This document shows positions 24,391-37,588 of a stretch of 64,000 nucleotides of DNA, in pieces. A program made the translations under genes and the position numbers. Origin of the DNA: Przewalskia tangutica (taxonomy: Eukaryota; Streptophyta; Magnoliopsida; Solanales; Solanaceae); contig CM056730.1 in assembly GCA_029844215.1 (NCBI GenBank), positions 55,750,924 to 55,814,923 on the forward strand. The letters run 5' to 3'. The notes beneath the pieces are model-generated. The model ran no database searches, was not told where the DNA came from, and saw only the letters and a list, made by a program, of their open reading frames with translations. Positions within the stretch are counted from its first letter, which is position 1; each line of letters opens with the position of its first letter.

Positions 24391-24890
24391 CCTACAGAGA
24401 TCGGTATGTGTGATAAGGTGAGTATATCTTAAGTGCTATGTTACGATAACGATGTGTTAGTCGTGATTAGATCATGGTTGTTTAACAGAGTAAGATTTTG
24501 GGGATAGAGAAGGTGTGAGCCTTAGAGCTTTGCGTAGAGACCTTAGAGGTGAGGCCGTCTCGAGAAAGGTGTAGTGTTATGTTTGACCACTTATCGGAAG
24601 TGCATAGTGCACGTGAGTTATGTTTGGGATAGGTCCTAGTAGTGTGGATTGAAATGGGGTAGTTGAGCTAAGAAGACCGCTAGGTTTTGAAGCGTGATTT
24701 GTGAGATTGTTAGAATCGGGAGCTAGTATTGTGCGGCGTTGCGGTCGGGTTGAGGCCACGTTGCGGGTCAACCGCGGCATGTTTGGTGGTGGGGTCAGGT
24801 TGTGGTGGTCCGCCTTGTGTTAGGGTTGTGAGGGTGTTAGGCACAAGTTTAGTTAACCGTGTCTGGCGTTCGTGGATGCGTTCGGCCGGT
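24390..24890 (+). other. Conserved spacer in place of pol (E2 copy)
   Basis: Plus-strand version of the segment at 52078-52655. It contains CTACAGAGATCGGTATGTG near the gag end and GTGGTGGGGTCAGG in the GC-rich core. Its origin is not recognised. Confidence 0.55.
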
Positions 24891-25480
24891 GGTCGGGTCG
24901 ATGGGCAGCCCGGCCGTGTTCTTGATCGGGACCATTCACTCGGCGATGTTGGTACATGAAGGTTGTAAGGCTGCAGGTGCCTACCTTCACCTTATGGCGA
25001 CAGTGGAGCCAGTTGCGGTGTTGTTGTTTGGATGTTTTGCCAAGCATGTGTTAAGAACTTCGGTGAGTCTCGAATCGCATTCGCCCTCGGGCGGTGTTTG
25101 GATTTCGAGGATAGTTGTGGGATTGTTGCCTCTGTGGAGGTAGTGTTTAAGCTACCATTTCGGTGTTCGGATGTCGCCTTTTGAGGCCTTGTAGGGGCGG
25201 ATGTGTAAGTCGCGGTCGAATGGTTCGATGTTGGCAAGATTCGAGATAGTTGGTTGAGCTTGTTCCGGTGTGGATAGTAAAGCTTGTCTAGAAGAGGTTA
25301 CGGCGGCTCGGAGAAATCGTGCGGATAATCGGCGACGACGCTTAGAGTTGAGTTGACGGTCGGTCTTCTTGAAAGTACCACCCGGGGTGGGTGTGGCGAG
25401 TTTTGGAATCTGAAGGAACTTAGCGTGTTACTTTGGGCCCTTTTGTGTTCATGTGAAGGATAGGCGGGTTGCCTATATGT
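24890..25480 (+). pseudogene. Integrase C-terminal remnant of E2
   Basis: Degenerate islands match the end of the integrase core and the C-terminal domain. The segment near 25080-25200 corresponds to the WEDYLPL...EALYGR region. The segment at 25310-25350 translates to ADNRRRRL, as in Y (6319-6543), and is followed by a VFLKVPP-like stretch. The first part of the core, RT and RNase H are missing. Frames change repeatedly. Confidence 0.65.
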
Positions 25481-25675
25481 TAGCTTTGGTCAGGCTTAGG
25501 AGGCGGTATGTCCGATCTTCGTATTGTTATGATCGGAAAGTATCGGAGATCCATCAGTGTTCCGCTTTTAATGATGACCACGTTAGAAATAGTAACCCGA
25601 GTTTTGGAAGCGAAGCGTATCGAGAATGTGGTAAGAGTTCGAGTGTCACGGCGACCTCGGGGATCGCATCTGGCC

Positions 25676-25783
25676 GGTACCATTTGTTGGAGTCGTCGGA
25701 GCAAGGCTCGCGACAAAGTGACAAAAGTGGTACCATTTGTTGGGTCGCTGAGAAGGTTAATGCCTCGAGCAAAGTGACAAAGT
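25676..25783 (+). repeat. Short tandem duplication near the chromodomain remnant of E2
   Basis: Two copies of about 53 bases, each beginning GGTACCATTTGTTGG and ending with AAAGTGACAAA. The other elements show no such duplication here. Confidence 0.7.
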
Positions 25784-26031
25784 GGTATCTGACGAGTAAA
25801 GAGAAGTGAGCATGTATGGCGGGCATAGATGTGATCATTTCTTTGTAAAGAGAAGGTGCGAAGGAAGTATATTTTAGACCCGATGAGGAGTGTTTTGTGG
25901 TGATGATTAGAGGTGTTTCCTCGTGGACTTTGATGTAAGTATTTACGGTGTACGTGGCGGCGGTGGCGAGTTGTTCTCGTAAGTATAGTAGTGAAGACTA
26001 TCTTGGCGCGTTTGTTTGAGACTTAGAAGGA

Positions 26032-26063
26032 ACATTCGGGGCGAATGTTTCTAAGGAGGAGAA
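26032..26063 (+). other. Hairpin and polypurine tract of E2
   Basis: ACATTCGGGGCGAATGT (26032-26048) is followed by AAGGAGGAGAA (26053-26063), directly before the 3' LTR. Confidence 0.88.
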
Positions 26064-29000
26064 TGTTATACCGTATTTTGGTATATGCGTGGGGCGTGCG
26101 TAGAAAATTTGAAACTTGTACTAAGGCTTGGCGAATTAATTTTGTTCACAACACCGTTTAGAGTCGTTTTTACGAAGCGTTTTCCACGACTTCGTAGGGA
26201 ATTTTTGGCTATGTCATTTTTAATTTTGCGGATTTTTAGAGGCGAAACATTTTGGACCAACGAGAGGCGACACTTGTCACCCTCGAGTTGGTGGAGTGAT
26301 GGGCGGTTGGCGAAGGTGTGCATTAGTTGGTAGGATATTTTTGTGTGTTGATTGATAAGTGGGACCACACACACTTGTCTAAATCTTGGCCTACACTTGC
26401 CTTGCACTTGGCATGATCTTGGCCGTTGGTTGGCCTTCACTTGACCTATAAATACCCACCCTTTGGAAGACAAATTCATCCACAAATTTGCCTAAGTCTT
26501 GAAAGCTCTCCTTCTCCCTCCCCTTTGTGTTGAGTTCGGCCAAGAGGCCTCCCTCTCTAGAGGCCTTGGCAGAAGTGCAGCTCCACTCACAGTGGTGCTA
26601 GCAGTGGGGTACCCCACACTGCCTAGTTGCTTTAGTATAATACCACTTTTGTGGTATAGAAATACTCCCAGTATTGTTATAATGCCCAAATACCTTAGCC
26701 GTATACCTTGTAGTATTCTAAGGTTATACCTATCTGAAAAGCCGGAAATACTATTATACTTCCGTCTGTCACCAAACCTGAAACCTAAGGAAAATCTCCA
26801 TGGTTTGTTGGAGTAGTATGTAGAAGTTGGTTAGAACTTCTAAGGGTAGTTTGGAGCGGAGTTGGAGCGGAGTTGGAGCTAAGCGATTGCGGGATCGACT
26901 TTAACTAGGATAATTATGGGCTTATCGAGGTAATTATCTTGTCCTCTATTGTAATTGGAAATTACATATTGTTAGAATATATAGTTGAAGTATACTATAT
27001 ATAGTCTTGAGCGTAGTTATCGGCAATGTCTTTTGACTTAAGCACGAATAATACTTACGGCAATGTCTTTGCGACTTAAGCTGAATTTAAAGAAGAATCT
27101 TGGTGACTGTAATTACATGGGTGTATTCTGATAGACTTGTGTAGTAGTCTTGTGGAGTAGAATTGTAGTTCGGGTTAGATGTATGAACCCACGGTTGGCT
27201 TGATGGCCGGCCAGATAGAAGGAGGAGATTTCTGTTGTTGCGGGAAGTCTTGAATTTTACGTAGGATGTTCTACGAGGATCTAAATGTTAATAAAGCGCC
27301 TTGTGGCCTTATAGGTTGAAGTACTACGTGTGGCGCGATCTACTTGGCTTTAGGAGTAATGAAGCGGTTGGAAGTACTTGGGCGTTTTCTATTAGTCGAT
27401 ACTGCGTCGCGAGGTATGTGAACCTCTTCCTATCTCTTCTAGCATGATATGTGTGAACTATGTAATGCGGTAGGCGTCATGTGCTAAATGTATTTGATTG
27501 GTTTAAAACATAAAGTGTTATAACGACTTTATGGGAAGTTGTTATAACGACTTTATGTTGGTAAGAAAATACTTGTGGTTTTAAAAGGTATGATTTGAAC
27601 TATAAGCGGCGTGTTATGTGTTAATAAAGAACTTGAAGTATTTCAAAAGATTTTGAATCATTTGAAAGAAGAAGTAATACTTGATTTGTTTTGAAAACTT
27701 AAGAGTTATGCTAGCTTTATGGAAAGTTAGGTATAACGTCTTAAGAATGTTTCTTGATTTTGGAAATCAGAATGTGTATCGACAAACCACTGCAGCGTTT
27801 ATAAGAGGAAATGTTTTTAATAATTAAGTATTATTAAAACCAGTAGAAACTTCCATCTGCATAGAAGCTAAGATGAGACAAAATGATATTTCTAGATCAT
27901 GTTCTTTGTAATAAGATTGTTATAAACAAGAATATCTACTCATATAAGACTTATGTTTCTCAGATAGTTTAAAGGAGAATTATATTCTTAAATGAATAAG
28001 ACTATGAACTATGAAACCTTTCTAAAATGAGAAACTTGAACATTGGAAATTAGGCAAACTTGATCATTGGAAAAGAATGTTGCTACTTGATTTTACAAAG
28101 AGAAGTAATTGATTTACTTTAAAAGGATAGTCACTCTATTTTATACTACGGGTATTGTGTGACATTGTGAAAGTAACGTATCTTTTAAAGAGTTAATGTA
28201 TGAAGTACTTTGGGGATAAAACCCCGAACTTGTTGGCATATAGTAGAAAGTACCTTGTGTGTATAACTTGATTGTGTTGGTTTGTGATAGCCTGGTAATA
28301 CTTTCTTGTTGATTGATAAGTAAACATGCTAGGATGCTATGTGTGTTAGTATCTTGTGATGTGGTGTAAAGGGGTTTCCTTTGTTGTGCTTATGTTGCTT
28401 AACGATAAGCTGTTGTGTTAGTATTTTACATCACTCATCTCTTGAGATGATTAGGGGTTGGCGCCCTCCGTCTGCGGGTAGACTTCGGTGCGGGTCGATG
28501 GACCTATGATTCGAGAATACCTCATGCAGGTCCCGAGGGCACATCGCGAGCTACGAGAGTTCGAGTTAGTGTCGTCCTTTATGGGCATGCGGTCCATGTG
28601 GCCATGCGGTGCGAAGTCGGGGCGATGCTTGAGTAGCTACCCTCGATGCGAGGGAATACCTCATGCGGGCGATGAGATTGGCCTATGCGGGCTGCGGGAG
28701 TTCGAGGTTAGGCAGCGTACATTGATCTGCGGGCAAGTGGCGGCTTTGATCATGTGACGGTCTAGACATATCTTATGATCTGACTCATGACCTTGTTGAT
28801 GCGTGGGTTTTTAGTAGTCGGCTATGCCTTCGTACTTACCGTCTGATTTTATTATGACACGAGTGGGACACGGTGTTCATGTGTGTTCCTTGGTGCTTTT
28901 ATATCATGCCATTGCGGTGAGGTAGGTATTCCAGGCGCATGATTGATGTTGTGGGCACGAGACCCGTTGTTATACTTGAGTGATGACTTGAGGCGTGAGT

Positions 29001-29556
29001 CACGACTTGACATGGCGCTTTGTTGTAGCGTAGTTTGGTTATCATACATGTCTCTGCTTTATATATGCTATGATTTCATTTCTGATATGTATTTTGATTT
29101 CACATACTAAATTTTTGTTATGCGACCTCCTTGAGGCTGCGTTCATCTGCGCGAGTTGAGGTACACGATCGTTGATCCTAGCTCTCGAGTCACGGTTTGG
29201 CGTTTGGGAAGCTCCGTTTCTCGGAGGCTTAAGCGATGGTATAGTCCTGTCGTCGTAAGTGTTTACATTCGGGGTTTGGCGGGGCCTGTCCCGCCATTGT
29301 TGTCGTATCATTCTTAAGTGCATGTAATCTTGTTGTGGCGGGGTTTGTAAAAGGATTAAAGCGTCATGTTGAAAAAGTTGCTATTTATATATATCTTGAA
29401 GTACTTAGTTTTTAGTTGCTTTGTCTTCTTATTTCCTTTGTCTTATTACCTTTGGTTTCATGTATTGTCTTTATGTTCCGCTGATTACTCTGATGTATGT
29501 CTACTTGGGTGCCCGGGGTAAGGCACCAGTCACGGGCCCGGGTTCGGGTCGTGACA
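26064..29556 (+). mobile_element. 3' LTR of E2
   Basis: 3493 bases, TGTTATACC to GTGACA, very similar to 19961-23438. TATA box at 26447-26454, donor-like GT at 26930, module-4 repeats at 28480-28750. Where the two LTRs differ, many differences are at CAG/CTG triplets (for example 21664 against 27767, and 21737 against 27840). Confidence 0.92.
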
Positions 29557-29561
29557 GAAGG

Positions 29562-30026
29562 TCCGCCTTGATAGTTACCAAAGGACCCTGCTGTTGTGGC
29601 CCTCTTCTGCTGATCTTGGTTAACCCATCGATCCCTACGTTTCTCGGCCTGCTGCGCATAATCTGTCTGTGAGCCATGCTCATCTTTGAAGAGCTACTCT
29701 TGCACACCCCTCTCTTAGATAATCATCAAGACACGTGATAAATCGGTACATAATATACACTCTGGTAGCCAAATCCATAGCTAATGAGTCGCTGCTGCAA
29801 TCCATACTTTTAGTTCTTGTCGTGGGCGAAGGTTCAAATATCGTGGCCGCAGTAGGAATGGCTGCCACTGGGCTAAACTCTGTTGGGGCTGGTGACGTAG
29901 CAGAACTCCCCGAATGAAGCACCACCCCAGGTGACGATTGGGCCTGTGCCCTCGTAACCTACGAACTCTGCTCGCGACTCGCCATTGCGCGCCGCTACGG
30001 GCGGGTTGCCTTCTGCGCGGAGGCAT
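29562..30026 (-). pseudogene. gag: gag of Y, N-terminal part with internal deletion
   Basis: Resumes after E2. The start codon on the minus strand is at 30024-30026 (Met-Pro-Pro). Only about 465 bases separate it from the E2 junction, against about 880 in Z, so part of the matrix/capsid region is deleted. Fragments near 29690-29760 correspond to the segment before the arginine-rich region. Confidence 0.7.
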
Positions 30027-30200
30027 AGCGGTAAGGGAAAGAAATACGTTAGAGGTCCAACTTATAACGACTCTAAGCGATCTCGAGTGAGAAGAATGAA
30101 ACCAATCCTAAATATCCTATAGCCTCACGATTATTGGTGTGGTGCGACACGCAGAATCGAACTCTACTAGATCTGATGCAGACACTTTCAGAGGATTAGC

Positions 30201-30213
30201 GCTCACGATACCA
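30201..30213 (-). other. Primer binding site of Y (altered)
   Basis: The reverse complement reads TGGTATCGTGAGC, a disturbed form of TGGTATCAGAGC. It lies four bases from the LTR start at 30218. Confidence 0.75.
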
Positions 30214-30217
30214 CTTT

Positions 30218-32238
30218 TGTCACGACCGAACCGGGCGTGGTAGTGCCTACGGGCACCCAGTAGACATACATCAGTGTCGGCGGAAAATAAAACACAACAT
30301 GAAACAATGTAAGCGAGACACGGTTTATACGAGGAAAAGTTGCCTTCGGCATAAATATATATAAAAACACGAACACGAGCAGTTACATTTTTTTACAAAC
30401 TCGCCTGTGATACTACTGGACCTCTAAGAAAGATATAACAACAATGGCGGGACGGGGCCGCCATACCCTGAATGTAAGTACTACAACGGCGAGGACTATA
30501 CCCGAATAAGCCTCGGGAGAAGCGGAGCTTCCCAAATTGACTGTGACCACATGGCGAGGATCAACAACGGTGTACCTACTGCGGCATGAGCATACAACGG
30601 TACCAAGTATGTGGCGAAAATCGTAAATGAAATCATAATAGTCTATATAAAGCAGAAGACATATATGATAACCAAACTACGATTCCTGATAAATAGCGAT
30701 CGTATCACGTCGAGGACTCGCGCCTCAAAGTCATCACTCAAATATAACTATGGGTCTCACGCCCACAACATCAATCATTCCGTGGAATACCTTCCTCTTG
30801 CCGTGATCTATGATATAAAAGCACGAAGGAATACACATGAACACGGGTCCCACGTGTCATAATAAAACCGTCTGGGTAAATGCGAAGGCATAGCCGACTA
30901 CTAAAACCACGGTACCAACAAAGTCATAAGCGATATCCGAAGTGCATCTGACCGCCACATGATCGAAGTGGCCACTCGCGCGATATCAAATGTGCGCGTC
31001 TAATCTGGAACTTCCGCGACTCGCATAGGCCACACACGTAGGCGCGTGAGGTATTCCGCGTCGGGGTAGCTACTCCGGCGTCGTCACGGACTCGCGATCG
31101 CGTGGCCACATGAACGCGTGGCCATATAGACCGCCACACTAACACGAAACTCTCGTAGCTCGCGCAGGTCCCTGGACCGCGTAGGTATTCTCGAATCATA
31201 GTCCTGGCGCACGAGGTATACCCGCGTGGACGGCTTAACCCCCGGTATCATGTCAAGAGGTGAGTGGTACAATACTATCATAACGGCTTATCGTTAAACA
31301 ACATAAGCACAATCAAGGGAAACCCCTTTACACAAACATCACAAGATACTAACACACGTAGCATCCTAAACATGTTTACTTATCAAATCAACAAGAAAGT
31401 ATTACAAGGCTATCACAAACCAACACAATCAAGTTATTCACACAAGGTACTTTCTACTTTATGTTAACAAGTTCGGGTTTTTATCCCCAAACTACTTCAT
31501 ACATTAACTCTTTATAAGATCCGTTTCTTTCACAAAAGTCACACAATACCCGTAGTATAAAAATAGAGTGACTATCTTTTTAAGTAAACCAAAATACTTC
31601 CCTTTGTAAAATCAAGTAACAACATTATTTTCCAAACGTTCAAGTTTGCCTAATTTCAAATGCTCAAGTTTCTCATTTTCAAAAGGTTTCGTAGTTCATA
31701 GTTTTAATCACTTAATAATATAATTCTCCTTTAAAACAATTTGAGAAACATATGCCTTATGTGTGAGTAGGTTATTCTTGTTCATAACAATCTTATTAAT
31801 GAAGTCACGATCTAGGAAATGTAATATCATTTTGTCTCATCTTAGCTTCTATGCAGATGGAGGTTTCTACTGGTTTTCATAATACTTAATTAGTCAATAC
31901 ATTTCCCTTTATTAGCGCTGCAATGGTTTGTTCGATACTTATTCTCATTCCCGAAATCAATATAAGGCGTTCATAAACAATCAAGTAAACCGTTCCTTTT
32001 ATCTCTCTTAAGCTAGTATAACTCTTAAGCTTTTAAAACCAAGTATTACTCTTCTTTCAAAAAGGTTTCTTAACTCTTTTGAAATACTTCAGATTCTTAT
32101 TATTAGACTCAAGTCAAAAGACATCGCAGTAAAACCACGTTCGATTAACACTGCGTCGTCTCGTACTATATATATATATTCTTTTAAAATATCATGCTCA
32201 AGAGGATAGGAAGAATCACATACCTCGCGATGATTATC
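30218..32238 (-). mobile_element. 5' LTR of Y, first part
   Basis: Begins TGTCACGACC beside the primer site and contains the module-4 repeats (30960-31240). It is interrupted at 32238 by E3; the last five bases, TTATC (32234-32238), are the target duplication. It resumes at 41024. Confidence 0.9.
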
Positions 32239-35200
32239 TGTCACGACCCGTTCCGGGGCCCGTGACTGGTGCCTTACCCCGGGCACCCTAGTGATACAAC
32301 ATCAGAGAAAATCAGCGGAAATAAAAACATGAACATGAATTAAGAGACAAGATAAATAAACAGGCCAACCAAAGCAGTTGCCTTCATCATATATACATAA
32401 ATACCGACAGTTATCTTTTTACAAACCACGCTTGAGCAGTGCTACAGACCTCTAAGATTTTTACAACTATGGCGGGACAGGGCCCCGCCATACCCCTGAA
32501 TGTACAAGAACCTACAGACTCAGGGTAACATACCAAAGATAAGCCTCAGAAGAAATGGGGCTTCCGACCGCTGTGATCACATGGCGAGGATCCACAATGA
32601 TGTACTTCCACTGCGGCATGAGCGCGGCCGAAGGTCGATCTGACAGGTACCAAGTATGTGGCGTAAAGGCGTAAATGAAATCATAATAGTCTATATAAAG
32701 CGGGAGACATGTATGATAACGGATGAAATCGTGTCGGCCCGTCCGTGGGACTCGGTGTATAATCGGATAAAATACGTGTCCTGCCCATCTCGTGGGACTC
32801 GGTGTAAAATCGGATGAAATCGTGTCACGCCCGTCGTGGGACTCGGTGTAAAATTAGATGAAATATGTGTCCTTGCCCATCTCGTGGGACTCGGTGTATA
32901 ATCAGATGGAATACGTGTCCCTGCCCATCTCGTGGGACTCGGTGTATAATCAAATGAAATACGTGTCCCTGCCCATCTCGTGGGACTCGGTGTAGAATCG
33001 TTCATAACAAATCAACCGGCCCTCCATCGAGAGACGCGGGGTACAGAAATACAACAAAGGCTATCACAACAAGCATAGGCAAGTTTCACAACATCAAGCA
33101 TAGGTAAGCTTCACAACAACAAGCATAGGCAAGTTATACACAACTCAAAGTACTTTCATTTTATGCCAAAGTCCGGGTTTTAACCCTAAAGTACTACGTA
33201 CGTTAAATTCCTTTTAAAGATCCATTTCTTTTACAAAGGTCACGACACCGTAGTATATAAAAATAGAGTGACTAACATTGTTAAGTAAACCAAAATGCTT
33301 TCCTTTGTAAAATCAAGTAACAACCTTATTTTCCAAGCGTTGATTTTGCCTAATTTCAAATGCTCAAGTTTCTCATTTTAGAAAAGGTTTCGTAGTTCAT
33401 AGTTTTAATCCTTTAAAACATAATTCTCCTTTAAGCGTTTTGAGAAACATATGTCTTATATGTGAGTAGGTTATTCTTGTTTATAATCAATCTTATTAAG
33501 CGACCATGATCTAGGAAATGTAATATAATTTTGTCTTATCTTAGCCACATGCGGATGGAGGTTTCTCTTGGTTTAATACCATACTTCATTATTCAATACA
33601 TTTTCCTTTATTAACTGCGATGGTTTGTCGATACTTATTACGATTTCGAAATCGGTAAAACATTATTCCTTTTAAAACCAAGTACTCATTACTCACGAAT
33701 GAGGTTTCACACTTTTAACAAAATTCATATTAATACCATTAAGTCAAGTCTCTTATCTTCTAAAAATCGATAAACCATTCTTTTTATCACTCTTAAGGCG
33801 TTATACCTAACTTCCCATAAAGCTAGTACAACTCTTATGTTTTCAAAGCCAAGTATTACTCTTCTTTAAAAGGGTCTTTTGGAACACTTCAAGTTCTTTG
33901 TTACTACACATCAAATCCGTTATAAGTCAAATCGGTTATCCTTTGAAACCACAAGCATTTTCTTACCTACATAAAGTTGTTATAACGACTTCCCATAAGC
34001 CGTTATAACATTTTATGTTTCAAACCAATCAAATACATTAAACACGTATGCGTCTACCGTACTACATAGTTATACACATATCATGCTAGAGCAGATAGGA
34101 AGAGGTTCACATACCTCGCGACGATTATCGACTAATAGCAAAGTGCTCCAAGTACCTCAAGCGTCGGCTACTCGCCAGCCAAGTAGATCACGCCATCGTA
34201 GTACTTGACCTATAGAGGCCACAGCGCCTATTAACATCCTAGATCTCAATGTAGAATATTCCGAGAAAATTGGCGACACCTCCCACGCACAGCGTAAATC
34301 TCTCTCTATCGAGAATTCGGCTACGAGCAACGAGGGGTTTGCACGTCTGACCGGGCGTGTACAATTCTACTCACGGTAATACTACACAAGTCTCATGTCT
34401 GATACTATGTAATTCTGATTCGATTCTCTTATTTAAATTCGGGCTTAAGTCGCGAGACATTGCAGTAAGTATTATTCGAGCTTAAGTCAAAAGACATTGC
34501 CCCACAACTATGTTCAATTCTATATATAGTATACTTCAACTATATATTCCAACAACATGTAATTTCCAATTACAATAGAAGGTCAAGAGTGTTCACCTCG
34601 ATAAGCCCAAAATTATCCGAGTTTAAATGTCGATCTGAGCAAGGTTTAGCTCTACTCGTGCGCTCAGGCCAGCTCGACCAACCCTTAGAAGTTCTAACCA
34701 ACTTCTACTTATAACTTCAACTACGGGTGAAGATTTACTTAGGTTTCATTTGTGGCTAAAGGAAAGTATAATCGTATTTTTAGGATTTTTCGTATAAAGG
34801 TACTTTGGAAAGTACTTGAGGTATTTGGCTAAAGTATTTTGGGCATTATAACAATACTTGTAGAATACATTTCTACCAAGGGGGTAGTATTTCGACTAGC
34901 ACAACTAGGCTAGGGGAGGGTTCTCTGCTAGAACCACTAGGCAAGGGGAGGGTGCTCGTGAGGGCCTTGAGAGGGGAGAGGGGTGGTGTTTGGGCGAGAA
35001 CAAGGTTGAGGAGAGGAGGGATTTTTAACACTTAGAAATTTTGGATGAAGAAGTTCATCAACTTAGAGGGTATTTATAGGTCAAGCAAAGGCCAACCAAG
35101 GGCGAGATGAAGCCAAGTGCAAGGCAAGTGTAAGGCCAAGATTAAGCCATGTGCTACCTTATCCATCTACACAAAATATCCTACCTAACCCTTGACTAAA

Positions 35201-35478
35201 ATTCCAACACAAAAAACGTGCCAAGGGCCTCATTTTGCCGTCCAAGTCCTTCGATGTGAGGTGACACATGTCACCCTCCGTTGATCCAAAATGTTTAGTC
35301 TCTCGGAAAAATCATAAAAATTAAAAAGCCATAGCGGAATTTTCCTACGAAAGCTGTGAAGCGTTTAGTCGAAAACGACTCTATCGGGTGTTGTGTACAA
35401 ATTTGAAACTTGCCTAACTTAAGGCTCAAATATTTATCGTCGCCTCACGTACATACTGCGGAAATACTGGGTATAACA
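32239..35478 (-). mobile_element. 3' LTR of E3
   Basis: 3240 bases from TGTCACGACC to GGGTATAACA. TATA box at 35071-35078. Confidence 0.92.
32721..33000 (-). repeat. Module-1 minisatellite
   Basis: Six copies of a 44-48-base unit with the core CTCGTGGGACTCGGTGTATA. Because most units are 48 bases, one reading frame stays open and gives repeats of a 16-residue unit (PSPTRWAGTRI). This is a by-product of the repeat, not a protein gene. The partner LTR has the block at 38259-38533. Confidence 0.93.
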
Positions 35479-35820
35479 TTCTTCCTCCTTAGAAACATTC
35501 GTCGAATGTTCCTTCTCGATCTCAAAACAACACGTGCGGTATAGCCTTCACTACTATACTTACGAAACCAAACATGCCACGCTTTGCCACAAAAATAACA
35601 TGCGGCGAAAACCCAATCCAAGCCAACAAGGAATCACCTCTGTTTCACAAAAGTTCCCAGGTCTAAAAATATAATCCGCCGCGCTTCGTTTCTCAAAGAA
35701 AGCGATCACACGCGTTCACTTCTCCCTATCTCGTTGTACCGCCCGAACACTCGAACTCTTTCTAGTATCCGTACCACACCAGTCAGCGTTTACGTTTTCC
35801 AACCTCGAGTTACTACCTCG
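35479..35820 (-). other. E3 polypurine tract and 3' noncoding region
   Basis: Polypurine tract at 35479-35490, shortened hairpin at 35495-35509, then noncoding sequence shared with E1 and Z. Confidence 0.75.
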
Positions 35821-36340
35821 AACTTGGTCATCTTACTAACCTCGATTTCCTCAAGGCCATTCGGCCTTTCACGCTGATTACGGTCGAGCGTATCCACGAA
35901 CTCATCGATGGTCATCTAAACTTGGGCCTAGCACCCTCGTGACCACGCCACTGGCGGGACCACTGAGCTGACCCCACCGAAGCAGGCGCGGGTTGGCGCG
36001 CATAGCCCGACCATTTGTCGCGCCAACTCATGCTCGCCGACACGGAACAATCTTGCTAAATCACATCATGAAAGATACCACTTTCATTTACCCACGAGGA
36101 CTTATCACACAATACATTCTAGGCATAAAATGCACTCGACAAGGATCACTCGCAAAATCTTGTACTCGAGCGGCGCTTACATCTAAAGTCTCAGCGTAAT
36201 ATTCTAAGGTTCATCATTTTCTCACCCTGAGCTTACCTTTTTCTGACGGGTTCCTAAATCACATTTTAGCACAAAGCTATCAAACATAACACTTAACACA
36301 TTAATATAACATCAAAACATACAAGCCTCTGAGGGTTAAG
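35820..36340 (-). other. Conserved spacer in place of pol (E3 copy)
   Basis: Same order of landmarks as in E1 and Z, ending GAGGGTTAAGGATATACAC before gag. No conserved open frame. Confidence 0.58.
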
Positions 36341-36349
36341 GATATACAC

Positions 36350-37588
36350 GAAGCTACCGCTCCACTCTAATCATAAGTACGCCTGCAGTGCATGCATTGT
36401 AGAAAGCGATGAACACGCCTTGATCCGTGGTGAGTCATTCTGTTTGCATCCTTCCTACTAGGACAGTTTCTCGTCATATGGCCACACGGCGCGGAAAAAC
36501 AAGCACGATAAAAAGCGACATTCCGGGATGGCGTACGCCCGCATCGATGCACTGAGAAAACACGAACGTGGCTAGAACCCGTATATATCGTGAACGAAGC
36601 CACGGAGCTCGACCAGCTCGAATACTGAGCGACTGGCGGTGTGGGGACCACTGCTGTCTTGGTGGAGGTACATAACTAGGCTAGCTGCTTGAGGCGGTCG
36701 CCTCGAAAGTTACCAAAGGACCTGCTTTGCGGCCTCTTCTGCTGATCTCGGTCAGTCCGTCGACCTCTCCATGCCTCGCATCTGGTCGTGAGCTTGCGTG
36801 CGGGCAATGTCCATGCGGTGAAGAGCTACACCGTACAAGCCTCTGCCAAGTAATCATCCGGCCGGTGGCGTAGCGGTGTACTCTGTCCTCCATATCGGCT
36901 ACCGCGAGGAACATACCGAGCTAATGAGTCGAACTCCACATTGTACTCTCTAACCGTCCGCGATCTGCCTCAGCGTCAAAAATCGCGGCCCAAGCCCTCC
37001 TCATTTGTGGGGGCAAGAAATGTGCAAGAAAAGCCCTTGAGAACTTCGTCCCATACGGTGGAAGTGCATGCTCTTCCGGGACAACTCGCGAATCAAACCG
37101 ATCAGCTGCGGTATCACGCGGTGATCACGAACCAGACCACCGACTCGGTCTCGAAGCCTTGATCACTCTCATGATCGGTAGCTGCCGGATGAACTCTGTG
37201 GATCATCCTCGAGCCTCGACCCGTAAAACTACGGCGGGTTACATCTCGGAAAATCCGTAGTCTCAAGCATGCGCTCGGGGTGAACTACGGTGCTCTGGGG
37301 CCAGGCTGCTGCGTCGACCTATCCTCATATCGGCCCGCGACCACGGCGATGGCGAACCATATCCTTGTACCCGTCTCATCTGCTCCGGTGTGGGGTGGAG
37401 GCTCAGTCTTGTAGTCTCGGCCAACTGCTGCGGCTCTAAACTCTGCTTTGGTCTTTGGCGTCGCGAAACTTCGCCGTCGGAAGCTCTTGTCGCGAGCAGC
37501 CGGCCGAACTGCGCCCTCGTACTCTCTGTATCTCACTGCGGCTCCTCGATTGCCTTGCCCATCGGGCACAGGTTGCACGCGGAGGCAT
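36350..37588 (-). pseudogene. gag: gag pseudogene of E3
   Basis: Minus-strand gag starting at 37586-37588, with matching segments in order: N-terminal matrix-side part (37285-37588), capsid part (36680-37200; short frames read VADMEDRVHRYATG) and a degenerate zinc-knuckle region (36420-36560). It is about the expected length for this family (roughly 1.2 kb) but carries many frameshifts and no frame longer than about 100 codons. It is the only coding remnant in the element. Confidence 0.75.

Larger units (their letters stand above)
19961..29556 (+). mobile_element. Element E2, plus-strand A-type retrotransposon
   Basis: 5' LTR 19961-23438, primer site 23443-23454, decayed gag, spacer, integrase tail, polypurine tract 26053-26063, 3' LTR 26064-29556. 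It is bounded by the perfect 5-base duplication GAAGG (19956-19960 and 29557-29561). It inserted into the gag of Y in the opposite orientation. At 9596 bases it lacks RT and RNase H. Both LTRs carry module-4 repeats. Confidence 0.93.

Noticed and set aside
32721..33000. Evenly spaced repeats resembling a CRISPR array
   Set aside because: Units are contiguous and degenerate with no unique spacers, the same block is in the partner LTR, and the context is a plant retrotransposon.
32691..33005. A repetitive proline/serine/threonine-rich open frame
   Set aside because: Produced by the module-1 minisatellite, whose units are mostly 48 bases (16 codons). It lies within an LTR and has no independent start or homology.
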